From Butyrivibrio sp. LC3010 (GTDB lineage Bacteria > Bacillota > Clostridia > Lachnospirales > Lachnospiraceae), in assembly GCF_000424385.1 (NCBI RefSeq), contig NZ_AUJU01000016.1, forward strand, positions 55,306 to 119,305: DNA of 64,000 nucleotides. Direction: 5' to 3'. The position numbers and the translations under genes were made by a program. The notes under the pieces are model-generated. The model saw only the letters and a program-made list of their open reading frames with translations. It searched no databases and was not told the DNA's origin. Below, in pieces: positions 26,287 through 35,903 of this stretch (within the stretch, counting starts at the first letter, position 1; the number at the start of each line of letters is the position of its first letter).

Positions 26287-29035
26287 CTGTATTCCTTTCA
26301 GAATAAAACTTTCTGGACATTACAAGAAGAATTATCCCTAAAATGCTCAGTATAAAACCTGCCAGCAGTCCGGGAGTGTGATATTTAAGCGTAATATCGT
26401 GATGTCCGGCCTCCAGGGAAATAGCGCTGAACATTGTGTCTGCCCTAAGGAGATCTGCTTTCTTGCCATCAACATATGCGCTCCATCCGCTTGTGTAAGG
26501 GATAGAGAGGAAAAGAATCTCTGAGTCTTTTGTATCTATGCTGCCTGTTATTCTATTGGTGGCAAAAGATATAGGGTTCTTATGCAGGTCTACATTTGTG
26601 AGAGTATGCTCTTTTAATGATGCAAGCCTTTCATGCATTGTTGAAAGAGATCTGTTGTAAACCGTCATTTCATCGAATTTATAGGTGCCCTTGTCATTGA
26701 AGGTTATGGTTATCTGATTTTTGGCATCTGCAGAGTAACCAAGATTAACTATATAATCATGCCAACCTGAATAATACCAGGAGTTTTCTGTCTTGTAGTC
26801 AATGTTCTTAACAACCTGAGTACCATCTGAAAGCTGTGAGCTTACGGTAATTCTTGGTACATCATTTTTGCTCTTTATGTTCAGATTTTTTAAGTAAAGA
26901 AGAGTTTCAGCTTCTTTGCTGCCGTTAAAGCTCAGAATTACGGATGAGCCGGCATCGGCTTTATAACCGCCATTCTTTTCCTTAATATCTCCATCAAAGG
27001 AAATTTCATAAGGAATGCTGTTTGAAGTAAATACTGTCTCAGCCTCAGGATATTTTGCAGCCTCTTTATCAGACAGAACTGCTCCATATAACAGTGCTTC
27101 TTCTCTTTGGATTGGAGTCATATCATTAAATTCAGTTTCGGATATGGCATTGTTATAAGTAAAACCAAGAGGCAGGGCTTCAGGATTCTCATAAATTCCG
27201 AAATTGTATTTCTCGTAGGAAGGCACATAGCCATAGGGCACAAATGCCTGCTGGTCCGGAGTGTTATAACGAAGTGAATAGAAGCGTACACCGGCTATGG
27301 AATTCAGTATTGCGCGGTCATCCAGGGCATAATAAGCAAAGCTCTGCTGGTCGTTGTTTGCCATGAGTTTAAAGTATTCGGATACACTTTTGTCAGCAAG
27401 ACTGAAGAAAAACTGGGTAGAAGAAATACCATCCAGCATGGCGGCATTCCATACAAGGTCACGGCCAGAATAACGATAGAAATCACTTATTGGATCAAGA
27501 CCGGACTGTGCAGCGTTTTCTTCTACAACCTGTACCTCGGTACTCTGCAACTGGGTAGATATATCTTCAGTACTATCCATGTAATCTCTGATCATATTTC
27601 CCTGATCAGGTGAGTATGCAAAGCGACCGTTTTTAATAATCATGCCGGCAGTGACTATGAATATAAGTACACCAAAGATATTGGCGATATAGGCTGTCAG
27701 ATTGATATTCTTGCCACATATGTAGTTCGCGATTCTTCTTGAGATGAAATCTACAAATTCAGCAGTTACCACTCCTGCAAATAATGCGCAGGCAAAAGCC
27801 CATCTGTTCACAGCATAGGAAAAAGCAGCAAAGGTGTAGCCTACATAAGGAAGGCACAGGAACAGGGACATTAGGATAAGAAACACGCACTCCTGGTAAA
27901 GTGACAGTTTATGTCTGTACTCGGGAGAATCCTTCCAGGCGATGAAAATGCCGGTTGGACCGTCATTTTTTGCGTCCTTAAGTAATTCTTTCTTTTTCCT
28001 GTTTATATCAATTGCTGATTTTACCAGGTGATAGATGCTTCTGATCACAAGGAATATTGCAGCTATAACAAACATGGGAGTAAAGCCCAGCTGTGTATCG
28101 TTCTGACCATGATACACAAAGGAGTACACGTTTTTGATAAGCTCCTTGTAATAATCAGCGGAATAGAGAAGCGGAATAGTGATTCCTGATGCAGCTCTCG
28201 GATTGTTCGGGAAAGCCAAAAGTACGGGGAGAAGAATGAACATGCTCATCAGTGTACCGATTATTCCATAGGCAAAAAAAGTGAGTATGGTTTTAAGAGC
28301 TCCCTTTTTATGAGTTCCAAAATGAATAAACAGGAGTCTTACAGCGACATAAATAATAGTCAGAAGTACGATTATGTAGAAAAAGTAAAAGTTGTTAGTG
28401 CCTGCGAGAAATACTGAAACAGCAAAAAACACAGGCTTGTTTTCCTTAAGGATTTTCTCTGCACCAAGAAGAACCAGTGGAAGGTAAATAAGCGGATTGG
28501 CAAAGAATGGATGCCACAGTCCAAGGTACATAAAATAGGAACCGAAACTATAGGTGAACATACCTGTCAAAAGTGCGGAAGATGTGAGGTCCCTATTGAG
28601 GTAGCGTGCATACAAAGAAAACGTGATTCCGGCAAGGTATGCTCGAAGTATCATCACTACCTGAAAATAAATATGGATATATTCAGTTTTTACAAATGCT
28701 GAAAAAAGATTGAGAATATCGCCCAGCGCGTAGTACTGAAGAGTTGAGTACATGTCACTTCCATAGCCTATGCCAAATGCAAAGGTCTGGAGAGATAAAC
28801 TGTGTTCATGAAAAAGCTGATAAAAGACGCCGCGCAGCCATTTGGAATAGTAAGCAGCAGCTTTTAGATGCTGTCTCCAGGTGTCACCCTGAGAGATAAG
28901 GATTTTACCATTTCTGAAAAACAGACCATAGATGATAAATGATAATGCTAAAAATAGCAGAGTGTAAATTAAATAGAAGATTATGTATCCGGAAATAGAG
29001 TTAGTATTTATTCTTTTTTTTGATGTCTTGTCCAT
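26270..29035 (-). CDS. YfhO-type multi-pass membrane protein
   Basis: 921 residues. About 12 membrane spans cover the first ~480 residues and one more lies near the C-terminus, with a large extracytoplasmic beta-rich region between. The first part (DTWRQHLKAAAYYSKWLRG) and the end (YTSGWSAYVDGKKADLLRADTMF, followed by a span ahead of an Arg-rich tail) are hallmarks of YfhO/GtcA-associated proteins linked to glycosylation of teichoic acids or surface polysaccharides. The ATG at 29035 follows AAAGGGG; the frame extends upstream without a better start. Its stop lies 17 bases inside the methyltransferase gene. Confidence 0.85.
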   Translation of the reverse strand: MDKTSKKRINTNSISGYIIFYLIYTLLFLALSFIIYGLFFRNGKILISQGDTWRQHLKAAAYYSKWLRGVFYQLFHEHSLSLQTFAFGIGYGSDMYSTLQYYALGDILNLFSAFVKTEYIHIYFQVVMILRAYLAGITFSLYARYLNRDLTSSALLTGMFTYSFGSYFMYLGLWHPFFANPLIYLPLVLLGAEKILKENKPVFFAVSVFLAGTNNFYFFYIIVLLTIIYVAVRLLFIHFGTHKKGALKTILTFFAYGIIGTLMSMFILLPVLLAFPNNPRAASGITIPLLYSADYYKELIKNVYSFVYHGQNDTQLGFTPMFVIAAIFLVIRSIYHLVKSAIDINRKKKELLKDAKNDGPTGIFIAWKDSPEYRHKLSLYQECVFLILMSLFLCLPYVGYTFAAFSYAVNRWAFACALFAGVVTAEFVDFISRRIANYICGKNINLTAYIANIFGVLIFIVTAGMIIKNGRFAYSPDQGNMIRDYMDSTEDISTQLQSTEVQVVEENAAQSGLDPISDFYRYSGRDLVWNAAMLDGISSTQFFFSLADKSVSEYFKLMANNDQQSFAYYALDDRAILNSIAGVRFYSLRYNTPDQQAFVPYGYVPSYEKYNFGIYENPEALPLGFTYNNAISETEFNDMTPIQREEALLYGAVLSDKEAAKYPEAETVFTSNSIPYEISFDGDIKEKNGGYKADAGSSVILSFNGSKEAETLLYLKNLNIKSKNDVPRITVSSQLSDGTQVVKNIDYKTENSWYYSGWHDYIVNLGYSADAKNQITITFNDKGTYKFDEMTVYNRSLSTMHERLASLKEHTLTNVDLHKNPISFATNRITGSIDTKDSEILFLSIPYTSGWSAYVDGKKADLLRADTMFSAISLEAGHHDITLKYHTPGLLAGFILSILGIILLVMSRKFYSERNTDVNTN

Positions 29036-29095
29036 TGAGAAATTGCCCCTTTTAATTGAGTAGAGCACCAGTGAAGTTTCTCAGCGGACTTGTAT

Positions 29096-29194
29096 AAAAA
29101 AATCCCCTGAGAACCGGTACAGCATCGCTGAAATAACCTGACTGATTTCAAGATGCTGTACCAGGCAGAATCCTGCCAGGTACTCAAGGGGATT
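29096..29194 (-). terminator. Branched terminator after the PBP gene
   Basis: On the minus strand AATCCCC...GGGGATT closes a large structure with inner stems (CTGGCAGG/CCTGCCAG and TACAGCATC/GATGCTGTA), followed by seven T. It separates the penicillin-binding protein gene from the downstream membrane-protein gene. Confidence 0.8.
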
Positions 29195-29223
29195 ATACCA
29201 TAAATTTTATATGGACGTTATTA

Positions 29224-32133
29224 CTACTCGTCGTCCTCTTCTTCGTCATCTTCCTCTGCCGGAGGAGCCTCAGCTGCCGGTTGTTCAGCAGGAGCAGCTT
29301 CCTGTGCAGGCTGGACTTCCTGAGCCGGAGTCTGTTCCACAGCAGGAGCCGGATTAGCATCTGCAGCGTTCTGCTGTTCAGCAGGAGCCGGATTAGTATC
29401 AGCAGCTGGTGCAGCATTCTGCTCTGCAGCGGGAGCCTGTTCTGTAGCAGGTGCCGGTGTGACATCAAGTGCAGGAGTAGTATTTGGTGTCGGTTGATAC
29501 TGAGTATTTACAATACCCTGCTGGATAAGTGATGTCTCCTGAGCAAGTATCTCCTGGATATTGGGCTGAGCCATAAACTCAGGAGTGTGATGACAGGTAG
29601 CGGCAGGAGTAACAATCGTATTACCTGCTTCGTCAACAGTAGTGGTGAATCCATTCGCTGTAGTTGACTGTTTTGACTGAGCCTGAAGTGCTGCTGGTTC
29701 AGGCGGTACCAGCTCAAATACACCGGTAATCTTGAACGGACACTGCTCTGATGCAGGATATCTGTCTGACTGACATATTGTTCCTGCGTAGTGTACGTTA
29801 CAGCTGTCTGTCGGAACTGTACCTTCCTCGAAATATTCTGTGAGGTGTGTTCCATCACAAAGTCCGCCGATTGGCAGTTTTCCTGACCTTGAGCAGACAG
29901 TGGCTGATATTACGGAAGCCGGTTTTTCAAAGGTTGTGGATGGCAGATTCTCATGTATCTTTGACATGACTGCACGCCACATGGTTTTTGCAAGTCTCTG
30001 TTCATCCTTGGTTGTAAGGTCAACGTTGTTGTCATAGCCTGCCCAGGTTGTTGCAGTGTAGTATGTGGAATATCCTGCAAACCATACATCGTTTTCATCA
30101 GATGTGGTTCCTGTTTTTCCTGCAATGGCAGTTGTTCCGAAATTAACAGCAGTACCTGTTCCGCTTGTTACTACATCGGTCATGGCACTTGTAAGAAGGT
30201 AGGCTGTTGATTCCTTAAGGATTCTTGTGGATTCCATCTTAGTGTTATCAAGAATTGTATTACCTTCATGATCTACGACTTTTGTGTAAAGCTTGGGCTT
30301 AATGTAAAGCCCGCCGTTTGCGATGGCAGCGTAAGCTGCGTTAAGCTCCATGTTTGTAACACCGTGTGTAAGACCGCCAAGAGCAGTAGGAAGCTGTACA
30401 TCTGTAAAAATCTTGCCGTTTATCTCTTCATTTTCAGCAAGGGTTGTGAAACCGAAATTCTTCAGGTAATCGAATGCCAGCTGCGGAGTTATGAGTGTCA
30501 TAGTCTTAACAGCTATGATGTTCATGGAATCCTTAATAGCAGTTCTTATTGTAGTAAGACCTCTGTAGGATTCTCCGTACCAGTTGTTAACAGGACGACC
30601 ATCCGGATAATTGAAAGGTGCGTCGTTAAATACGGTAGCAAGTGTAAGTCCTGCACTGTCGAGGGCGGGAGCATAGGTTGAAAGAACCTTGAAGGTAGAA
30701 CCGGGCTGACGAACGGTATCCGTTGCGCGGTTTAAGGTTCTTGAAGCTGTCTTGCTTCCTCTTCCGCCTACCATGGCTACAACATAACCCTGCTTGTGAT
30801 CCTCTACTGTGAGTGATACCTGAGGCTGAGGAGTCAGGTTGACAGATTCACCTTCCACAGTGTCGGAGCCAACAACTGCAGCCTTATATTCTTCAATGGC
30901 TGCCTCTGCGTCCTCCCTGGAGTTAAACAGCATGTTGAAGCTCTTTGTCTCCTGCTGGAAATAGCTCTTCATCATCTCAGAGCTGTAGTTATTCTTATTT
31001 CCTTCAGAATCCACAGTTGTAAGTGCGTAATCAAGAAGGTACTTGGTGCCTTCAGGATAATTGGACTCATCTGAATATATTTCATCACAGATTGACTGGA
31101 TGTGAGGATCCTGAGTTGAGTAGATTTTAAGACCGCCGCTGTAGAGCAGTGTGTAGGCCTGTGTTTCGTTATAACCTGCATCAATGAGATCGTCGATCAG
31201 CTGATTTGTAAGTGCATCCACAAAATATGAGTTGATGTTGTTGTCGGTTGTCTCCTGGTCAACTACCTGGATTCTGGCATAAACATCATCATTTATGGCT
31301 TCATCATATTCAAGCTGAGTGATGTATCCCTGCTCCAGCATGTCATTAAGAACCTTTTCACGTCTCTTGGCATTATTGTCCGGGTGAGTGATAGGATTAT
31401 ATCTGCTGGGGTTCTGGGTGATGCCTGCGATAACAGCACATTCTGAAAGTGTCAGGTTGGTTACCGGCTTATTAAAGTAGCGGAGTGAAGCAGCCTGAAC
31501 TCCAAGGGTGTTGCTTCCCAGGTTGATGGTATTTAAGTAATTAAGAAGGATATCCTCCTTGGTCATAGTCTTCTCAAGCTGAAGAGCAAGGTACTGCTCC
31601 TGAATCTTACGCTTTATCTTGGCAATATCAGAGTTTTCACTTGTCCAACCTGTAAAGACGTTGTTCTTAAGAAGCTGCTGGGTTATGGTACTGGCACCCT
31701 GTGTCAGGTCCTTGCTTGTTATACCTATTACTGCAGCTCTGATGATACCTTCAATATCGATACCATTGTGAGTGTAAAAACGTCTATCCTCGATAGCTAC
31801 GAAAGCATGAGCCAGATTTTCAGGAATCATGTCCCAGCTGACAGGGATTCGGTTTGAATCGGTTGATACCAGCTTGGCAGTCTGATTACCCTCTGTGTCA
31901 TAGACGAAGGTTGAATAACCTCTGGGTGTGACGCTTATGTTACCTATGTCTGGAGCAGAATCGATTATTCCTCTGAAAACACCGATTCCTGCGCACACGC
32001 CGATAACAACGATACCGATGATCAGCATGATTATCAGCTCAAAGGATATGAGGGAAAATTTCTTTCCCCACTTTGTGGTAGATGAGGTCAGTTTATGTTG
32101 CTGATCTCTGATACCTTTTCTTCCATAATTCAT
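29224..32133 (-). CDS. Class A penicillin-binding protein (glycosyltransferase/transpeptidase)
   Basis: 969 residues. A membrane anchor lies at about 30-55. The GT51 glycosyltransferase domain follows, with EDRRFYTHNGID and QGASTITQQLLKN, and then the transpeptidase with the catalytic Ser in PGSTFK (SxxK), SMN (SxN) and KTGTT. The end is a low-complexity tail of about 120 residues rich in Pro, Ala, Gln and Glu, finishing in a run of Asp and Glu. It polymerises and cross-links peptidoglycan at the outer face of the membrane. The ATG at 32133 has GGAGG five bases upstream; the ATG four codons earlier lacks one. The acidic tail is unusual and may interact with the wall. Confidence 0.95.
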   Translation of the reverse strand: MNYGRKGIRDQQHKLTSSTTKWGKKFSLISFELIIMLIIGIVVIGVCAGIGVFRGIIDSAPDIGNISVTPRGYSTFVYDTEGNQTAKLVSTDSNRIPVSWDMIPENLAHAFVAIEDRRFYTHNGIDIEGIIRAAVIGITSKDLTQGASTITQQLLKNNVFTGWTSENSDIAKIKRKIQEQYLALQLEKTMTKEDILLNYLNTINLGSNTLGVQAASLRYFNKPVTNLTLSECAVIAGITQNPSRYNPITHPDNNAKRREKVLNDMLEQGYITQLEYDEAINDDVYARIQVVDQETTDNNINSYFVDALTNQLIDDLIDAGYNETQAYTLLYSGGLKIYSTQDPHIQSICDEIYSDESNYPEGTKYLLDYALTTVDSEGNKNNYSSEMMKSYFQQETKSFNMLFNSREDAEAAIEEYKAAVVGSDTVEGESVNLTPQPQVSLTVEDHKQGYVVAMVGGRGSKTASRTLNRATDTVRQPGSTFKVLSTYAPALDSAGLTLATVFNDAPFNYPDGRPVNNWYGESYRGLTTIRTAIKDSMNIIAVKTMTLITPQLAFDYLKNFGFTTLAENEEINGKIFTDVQLPTALGGLTHGVTNMELNAAYAAIANGGLYIKPKLYTKVVDHEGNTILDNTKMESTRILKESTAYLLTSAMTDVVTSGTGTAVNFGTTAIAGKTGTTSDENDVWFAGYSTYYTATTWAGYDNNVDLTTKDEQRLAKTMWRAVMSKIHENLPSTTFEKPASVISATVCSRSGKLPIGGLCDGTHLTEYFEEGTVPTDSCNVHYAGTICQSDRYPASEQCPFKITGVFELVPPEPAALQAQSKQSTTANGFTTTVDEAGNTIVTPAATCHHTPEFMAQPNIQEILAQETSLIQQGIVNTQYQPTPNTTPALDVTPAPATEQAPAAEQNAAPAADTNPAPAEQQNAADANPAPAVEQTPAQEVQPAQEAAPAEQPAAEAPPAEEDDEEEDDE

Positions 32134-32279
32134 AACATCCTCCATGTAAGACCTGAATTGGTAGCCGGTGCGTCCGTCTAAAAGTGAGATACACCGGATA
32201 GCAAGTCTATCTATAACATGATATTATAACATATAAAAAGTAAAAAATAGACTAAGATATATCGAATGGAATAGCGTTT

Positions 32280-32912
32280 ATGGGAAAAACAGATAATTAT
32301 AAAGTGGTCCTTCAGCCGGGAAGCGATGAGATAGTAGAGAAAAAATCAAGATTCATAGCAAATGTATTATCCGTGTCCAGTGTTCAGGAGGCAGAGGAGC
32401 AGATAGCTACTTTTCAGAAGAAGTACTGGGATGCAAGGCATAATTGCTATGCCTTCGTGATAGGCTCTGATTTTGGAACCACAAGGTGCAGCGATAACGG
32501 AGAACCCTCCGGCACCGCAGGTAAACCTATCCTTGAGGTCATAAAAGGAGCAGGAGTTACAAATGTACTTATTATAGTAACGAGATATTTTGGCGGAGTG
32601 CTGCTTGGCACTGGCGGACTTGTGAGAGCTTATACAAAGGCGGCTCAGGCAGGACTTAATGCAGCCATGGTAGGAGAGATGATTCTTGGTAAAAGATATC
32701 ATCTGACAGCTGATTATACTTTGGTCAACAATATTCAGTATTATCTCAGACAGGAGGGAATTCCACTTGAAAATGAGGTGTATACCGATAAGGTTGAATA
32801 TGATATCACCGTAAAAATGGAAGATGCTAAGAGAGTAACTCAGGGACTGACACAAAAAACTGAAGGCAGGATCGGAATCGAAGAAATCGAAGAAGGGTAT
32901 TTCTGTTTCTAG
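32280..32912 (+). CDS. yigZ: YigZ/IMPACT family protein
   Basis: 210 residues. The N-terminal UPF0029/Impact domain shows EKKSRFIA, ARHNCYAFVIG, DNGEPSGTAGKPIL and VTRYFGGVLLGTGGLVRAY, followed by a ferredoxin-like DUF1949 domain. Family members are linked to translation control and have nucleic-acid-binding folds; the precise role is not established. The gene has no strong ribosome binding site and diverges from the PBP gene. A mobile repeat lies 10 bases after its stop. Confidence 0.93.
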   Translation: MGKTDNYKVVLQPGSDEIVEKKSRFIANVLSVSSVQEAEEQIATFQKKYWDARHNCYAFVIGSDFGTTRCSDNGEPSGTAGKPILEVIKGAGVTNVLIIVTRYFGGVLLGTGGLVRAYTKAAQAGLNAAMVGEMILGKRYHLTADYTLVNNIQYYLRQEGIPLENEVYTDKVEYDITVKMEDAKRVTQGLTQKTEGRIGIEEIEEGYFCF

Positions 32913-32922
32913 TGCTACTGTC

Positions 32923-33066
32923 GTTACTGTTCACACCTTACGGTGCTCACAGCAACTGGATTTGCCCATTCCAGTTGCCTTCGGCAAAGGGGCAAATCCT
33001 ATATTCAAGACGTAGAACATTCTCACGCTCAGCGCAGCAAGTGCGCAGAGCTGTCTGAACAGTAAC
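32923..33066 (-). mobile_element. 144-bp MITE-like element, copy 3 (inverted)
   Basis: The reverse complement of the copies at 8199 and 20115, again exactly 144 bp with both inverted-repeat tips intact (GTTACTGTTCA...TGAACAGTAAC). It is flanked by a perfect 8-bp duplication CTACTGTC (32915-32922 and 33067-33074). Internally it has the same base as copy 2 (AAATCCAG) where copy 1 differs. Confidence 0.92.
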
Positions 33067-33171
33067 CTACTGTCATCAAATAAGTCGATTGTGCGTGGCT
33101 TCTCTTTTCTAGTATAATAATACAGATATAGCTTGGCTATATACCATTTGTTAAGAAAGGCTTTTGTTTAA

Positions 33172-34215
33172 ATGTCAAAAACTAAACGCAGCGGCACGAA
33201 AAAGGTTTTCTGGATGTTCTTTTCGGCCTTACTTGCTGCAGTTACCGTCTGGGCAATATTTAGAGAGAGTAAGACTCTTTCGTTTGCTCATTTGTATGAG
33301 GTTATATCAACAGGTAAAAAAACGTACCTCATAATTGCGATTATATGTTCCGCGGCCTATGTTTTCTTCGAAGGCGTGGCGATTTGCAGTATTCTTAAAG
33401 GAATTAATTACAAGCGAAGTGTCTTTAAAGGGTTGATATACAGTACATCTGATGTGTACTTTTCAGCAATAACCCCATCCGCTACAGGAGGACAGCCGGC
33501 AAGTGCATATTTTATGCATGAGGATGGGATTCCCACGGGAGTGATTTCAGCAACGCTTATCCTGAATCTGATGATGTACACCGGGGCGATTGGATTTCTT
33601 GGAATAATTTCCATCATTATGAATCCGGATTTTTTCAGAGAGTTCGGATTGGTTCCGAGAATATTTATAATGGCGGGTTTTGTTGCACTAACAGCCCTTA
33701 TACTCTTGTTTTTCTTTTTACTGAAAAGGAGCGACAGTTTATTTGGTTTTATTAAACGGGTTGTGAATTTCATTAATAGTAAAAAGCTCATCAGGATAAG
33801 TGATAAGAGGGTGTCAAAACTGGATAAGGTACACGAGGATTATAAAAACTGTGCTGAAATGTTTGCCGGGAAGAACCGGATACTTGTAAAGGCTTTTATA
33901 TATAATGTATTGCAGCGTGCATCTCAGATAGCAGTTCCGATGTTTATGCATCTGTGTCTTGGAGGGAAAGCCAGAGACTGTGTGACACTTTTTTCAAAAC
34001 AGTGCCTTATTACTATCGGGTACAATTTTGTCCCGATTCCGGGTGCCATGGGAATATCGGATTATCTGATGATAGACGGCTTTTCAAAAATAATGACACA
34101 TGAAGCCGCACTTCAGCTCGATATGGTGAGCCGTGGCATATCATTTTATTTTTGTGTTATTATAAGCGGGCTGATAACGCTTGGAGGATATTTATGGAAA
34201 ATGAAAAAAAGATGA
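33172..34215 (+). CDS. Flippase-like LPG-synthase-TM (UPF0104/YbhN-type) membrane protein
   Basis: 347 residues with about eight membrane spans. The motifs TPSATGGQPASAYFM and GYNFVPIPGAMGISDYL match the lysylphosphatidylglycerol-synthase transmembrane family without its soluble synthase domain, thought to move lipids or lipid-linked substrates. It overlaps the start of the phosphatidylserine synthase gene by 22 bases, so lipid handling in phosphatidylethanolamine production is a reasonable inference. A perfect TATAAT at 33113-33118 lies upstream. Confidence 0.85.
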   Translation: MSKTKRSGTKKVFWMFFSALLAAVTVWAIFRESKTLSFAHLYEVISTGKKTYLIIAIICSAAYVFFEGVAICSILKGINYKRSVFKGLIYSTSDVYFSAITPSATGGQPASAYFMHEDGIPTGVISATLILNLMMYTGAIGFLGIISIIMNPDFFREFGLVPRIFIMAGFVALTALILLFFFLLKRSDSLFGFIKRVVNFINSKKLIRISDKRVSKLDKVHEDYKNCAEMFAGKNRILVKAFIYNVLQRASQIAVPMFMHLCLGGKARDCVTLFSKQCLITIGYNFVPIPGAMGISDYLMIDGFSKIMTHEAALQLDMVSRGISFYFCVIISGLITLGGYLWKMKKR

Positions 34216-34907
34216 TAGGCGTATATGATTATACGGTTATTCTGACTTATTTATCTACAATTTCCGGTGCGATAGGTATTATTATCACTATGACCGGAAT
34301 TGGACATCCATACGGGGGAGCAGTATTTTTGATGTTGTCAGGAATCCTTGATGCTTTCGATGGAACTGTTGCCAGAACAAAGAAAAACAGATCTGATTTT
34401 GAAAAGGAATTCGGTGCTCAGATCGATTCACTCTCTGATCTGATATGTTTTGGGGTACTTCCCGTATCTATAGGAATTGCCCAGCTCAGAATAAATGGGG
34501 CATTTCGTGATGTTGTAAGAGGAAGCGGAAACACTGCAAAAATCTGGATGGTAGTGCTGCTTCTTTCTATCGCCGCTTTTTATATTCTGACAGCTCTTGT
34601 GAGACTTGCATATTTCAATGCAACAGCATCTGAAAGAGCAGAACAAAAGGCTACGATCGGTAAGGAATATTTCACAGGACTTCCTGTTACGGCTGCAGCT
34701 CTTATTTTTCCGCTGACGTTGATAGTGCATTATTTTACCAGAGCAGATCTGACATTTTTCTACTTCTGGATGCTGCTTATTGTCGGAGTTCTTTTCATAG
34801 GGAATTTCAAAATACCTAAGCCCGGACTTAAGGTAATCATCTTTTTATCAGCTATAGGCGCCGTTGAATTTGTGATAAATATTTATATTTTGGTAACTAA
34901 TATATGA
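34194..34907 (+). CDS. pssA: CDP-diacylglycerol--serine O-phosphatidyltransferase
   Basis: 237 residues, CDP-alcohol phosphatidyltransferase family, five or six membrane spans. It would make phosphatidylserine from CDP-diacylglycerol and serine. The catalytic motif is DGTVAR, then GAQIDSLSD, which carries the required Asp residues. GGAGG lies 7 bases before the ATG at 34194. Its stop overlaps the decarboxylase start, so the pair forms the phosphatidylethanolamine pathway. Confidence 0.92.
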   Translation: MENEKKMIGVYDYTVILTYLSTISGAIGIIITMTGIGHPYGGAVFLMLSGILDAFDGTVARTKKNRSDFEKEFGAQIDSLSDLICFGVLPVSIGIAQLRINGAFRDVVRGSGNTAKIWMVVLLLSIAAFYILTALVRLAYFNATASERAEQKATIGKEYFTGLPVTAAALIFPLTLIVHYFTRADLTFFYFWMLLIVGVLFIGNFKIPKPGLKVIIFLSAIGAVEFVINIYILVTNI

Positions 34908-35719
34908 ATACACTTGAATTACTTTATAAGACAACTGTTGGAAGAATAATACTAAAGCCACTTACGATGAAACCTGTATCCGATCTGGCGGGCAGAATAC
35001 TTGATCTTAAAATTTCAAAAATGCTTATAGGACCTTTTGCAAAAAGGAATAACATAAAAATGGAAGACTATGTTCTTGATGATATTCATTCATTTAATGA
35101 TTTCTTTTGCAGAAGAATTAAGGATGGACTCAGACCTGTATGTGAGGACGCTGACAAGGTGATAGCTCCCTGTGACGGTTATCTTAAAGTATGCAGGATA
35201 TCCGGGGGAACTGTCCTTAATGTGAAGCAGAGTAAATTTACAGTGAGGAGTCTACTTAGAGACAGGAAACTGGCAGAGAGCTTTGATGGTGGATATTGCC
35301 TGGTTTACAGGCTTTGTGTGGATCACTATCACAGATATGTTTACTTTACTGATGGTCAAAAGTACAAAGACAGAAAAATCAAAGGCTTTTATCATACTGT
35401 AAGACCGGTTGCTCTTTCTGAATTGCCGGTATTTACAGAAAATTCCAGACAGTACTCAGTGATAGATAATGATAAGCTTGGCCGCTGCATTCAGATGGAG
35501 GTAGGCGCCATGCTGGTTGGAAGGATAGCAAATGATAATCCTGCTGCAGCAGTGGTGAAGCGGGGTGAAGAGAAGGGACATTTTGAGTACGGAGGATCTA
35601 CAATAATTGTTCTTATTCCCAAGGACAAGATAAAGCTGAATAGTGGAATAGAACAGCGATCCAGAAGAGGAATTGAGTTCCCTGTGAAGATGGGGGAAGC
35701 GGTTGCAGAAATACTTTGA
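34904..35719 (+). CDS. psd: Phosphatidylserine decarboxylase proenzyme
   Basis: 271 residues. It converts phosphatidylserine to phosphatidylethanolamine. The self-cleavage site that creates the pyruvoyl group is GGST near residue 228 (FEYGGSTIIVLIP), and the family blocks DHYHRYVYFTDG and MEVGAMLVGRI are present. It begins in a 4-base overlap (ATGA) with pssA. A strong terminator follows immediately. Confidence 0.95.
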   Translation: MNTLELLYKTTVGRIILKPLTMKPVSDLAGRILDLKISKMLIGPFAKRNNIKMEDYVLDDIHSFNDFFCRRIKDGLRPVCEDADKVIAPCDGYLKVCRISGGTVLNVKQSKFTVRSLLRDRKLAESFDGGYCLVYRLCVDHYHRYVYFTDGQKYKDRKIKGFYHTVRPVALSELPVFTENSRQYSVIDNDKLGRCIQMEVGAMLVGRIANDNPAAAVVKRGEEKGHFEYGGSTIIVLIPKDKIKLNSGIEQRSRRGIEFPVKMGEAVAEIL

Positions 35720-35725
35720 TATGAC

Positions 35726-35770
35726 AATGCCAGGGGCAAAAGTTACACTTACCCCTGGCATTATTTTGTT
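35726..35770 (+). terminator. Terminator after psd
   Basis: AATGCCAGGGG at 35726-35736 pairs with CCCCTGGCATT at 35752-35762, followed by ATTTTGTT. Confidence 0.88.
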
Positions 35771-35900
35771 CAATAGAAATTCCTTCGGATTTCCTATTGA
35801 ATAAAAAGCGCTCCGCTATGGATGCGACTGGTGCGCAGATGAATTTTGCAAGCTAAAGCTTGCGCGCACCAGCGCGCAAAGAGTCGCGAGCGACTCTTTG
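35771..35900. repeat. Dense cluster of hairpins between converging genes
   Basis: Three inverted repeats follow the psd terminator: CAATAGAAAT/ATTTCCTATTG, a nested CTGGTGCGC...GCGCACCAG with TGCAAGCT/AGCTTGC inside, and AAAGAGTCGC-ga-GCGACTCTTT. They are richer in G and C than the surroundings. No ORF is present. They may be REP-type sequences or form the terminator of the alcohol dehydrogenase gene, which ends 3 bases beyond. Confidence 0.6.
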
Positions 35901-35903
35901 TTC

